From Flavisolibacter sp. (GTDB lineage: Bacteria; Bacteroidota; Bacteroidia; Chitinophagales; Chitinophagaceae): DNA of 6,108 bases. Position numbers and translations under genes: made by a program. The DNA is taken from the NCBI GenBank assembly GCA_017745135.1, contig JAGIAB010000199.1, positions 1-6,108 on the forward strand, written 5' to 3'. Every line of letters starts with the position of its first letter. The stretch's first letter is position 1. Positions 5,677 through 6,108 of this stretch are shown here, piece by piece. The notes beneath the pieces are model-generated. The model did no database searches. It saw nothing but the letters and a program-made list of their open reading frames with translations, and was not told the DNA's origin.

Positions 5677-6108
5677 ATGATCTTTTCCAAATCATTCGGG
5701 TACGCACTTAGAGGCATTTTATATGTTGCCGTTATGAAGGATCAAAAACGTTATGTGCAGGTAGAGGAGATTGCCTCGAAACTGGCTGTGCCCCGTCATT
5801 TTATGGGTAAGATCATGAAGAATCTGGCAAAAGAAAAATTGCTGATTTCAACAAAGGGGCCTTCCGGCGGATTTGTTCTTAATGAAAATACCCTGGAAAA
5901 ACCTTTGATGGATCTGATTGTAATTACAGATGGTGTTGAAATATTTGATACCTGTGTTTTAAGAGCTAAAGAGTGCAATGGCGCCAATCCATGTCCAATG
6001 CATGGTCAAATGGAAGGCTTGAAAAATAATTTGAAATCGATCTTATCTGATACAACTATTGGCGACCTTTTAGAAGAAGACAAACCGGAATTTATCAAAA
6101 GTCTTTCC
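5677..6108 (+). CDS. Rrf2-family transcriptional regulator (NsrR/IscR-like), 3' end outside window
   Basis: From ATG 5677 (MIFSKSFGYALRGILYVA) the frame is open for 144 codons to the window edge. The N-terminal winged helix-turn-helix of Rrf2 proteins is clear: YALRGILYVA (9-18), VEEIASKLAVPRHFMGKIMKNL (29-50) as the HTH and recognition helix, then the wing LISTKGPSGGFVL (56-68) with the typical GxSGGF. Three cysteines at 93, 100 and 106 (spacing X6 and X5), with PMHG after the third, sit where NsrR and IscR bind an Fe-S cluster, so it probably senses NO, redox or iron state. Divergence from nosFY suggests control of nitrogen-oxide metabolism. The protein is already close to full Rrf2 length (about 140-160 aa), so little should be missing. 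The dyad and promoter upstream suggest autoregulation. Whether it is NsrR itself cannot be decided here. Confidence 0.9.
   Translation, partial: MIFSKSFGYALRGILYVAVMKDQKRYVQVEEIASKLAVPRHFMGKIMKNLAKEKLLISTKGPSGGFVLNENTLEKPLMDLIVITDGVEIFDTCVLRAKECNGANPCPMHGQMEGLKNNLKSILSDTTIGDLLEEDKPEFIKSLS

Overview
The window looks like a Bacteroidota chromosome, most plausibly a Chitinophagaceae-like member. No marker gene settles the genus. The pointers are Bacteroidota-type -7 promoter boxes (TAnnTTTG) ahead of several genes, few Shine-Dalgarno sequences, a Bacteroidota-style lipoprotein signal followed by Lys/Asp-rich residues, and NosF/NosY proteins of the Bacteroidota type.

Left part (1-2022): the first 58 bases hold the start of a leftward gene that encodes a signal peptide and runs off the edge. 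A 10-bp hairpin (92-114) lies just upstream of it. Divergent to it are a 55-aa small ORF (332-499) and a secreted S41-family serine peptidase lipoprotein (624-1979) with a PDZ-like region and a complete Ser/Lys dyad. A strong terminator hairpin at 1995-2022 closes this unit.

Middle (2067-3611): two leftward genes, a 12-TM major facilitator transporter (2319-3581) and, downstream, a 56-aa coiled-coil-like protein (2067-2237). Each has its own TAnnTTTG box. The box of the small gene sits immediately after the transporter stop codon. The 440-bp gap to the next gene carries a possible 41-aa membrane-helix ORF on the + strand, then an inverted repeat and a strong terminator at 3973-4005, consistent with a short structured transcript.

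Right part (4025-6108): nosY and nosF, the permease and ATPase of the NosFY ABC transporter that supports nitrous oxide reductase maturation, lie leftward. Divergent to them is an Rrf2-family regulator with three conserved-type cysteines, which runs off the right edge. A perfect 7-6-7 dyad at 5610-5629 lies between them and overlaps the -33 element of the regulator's promoter, so it is a good candidate operator. The nosF 5' end is abnormal: the ATPase core is intact from Walker A onward, but no start codon precedes the first beta strands, the frame is closed by TAG at 5566-5568, and ATPase-like N-terminal coding (IKLINVSF) appears one base out of frame upstream. No nosZ, nosD or nosL is present between nosF and the regulator. 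This points to a decayed or rearranged nos locus or to a sequence/assembly error, and it is the most interesting feature of the window. I see no mobile element, tRNA, rRNA or CRISPR array.
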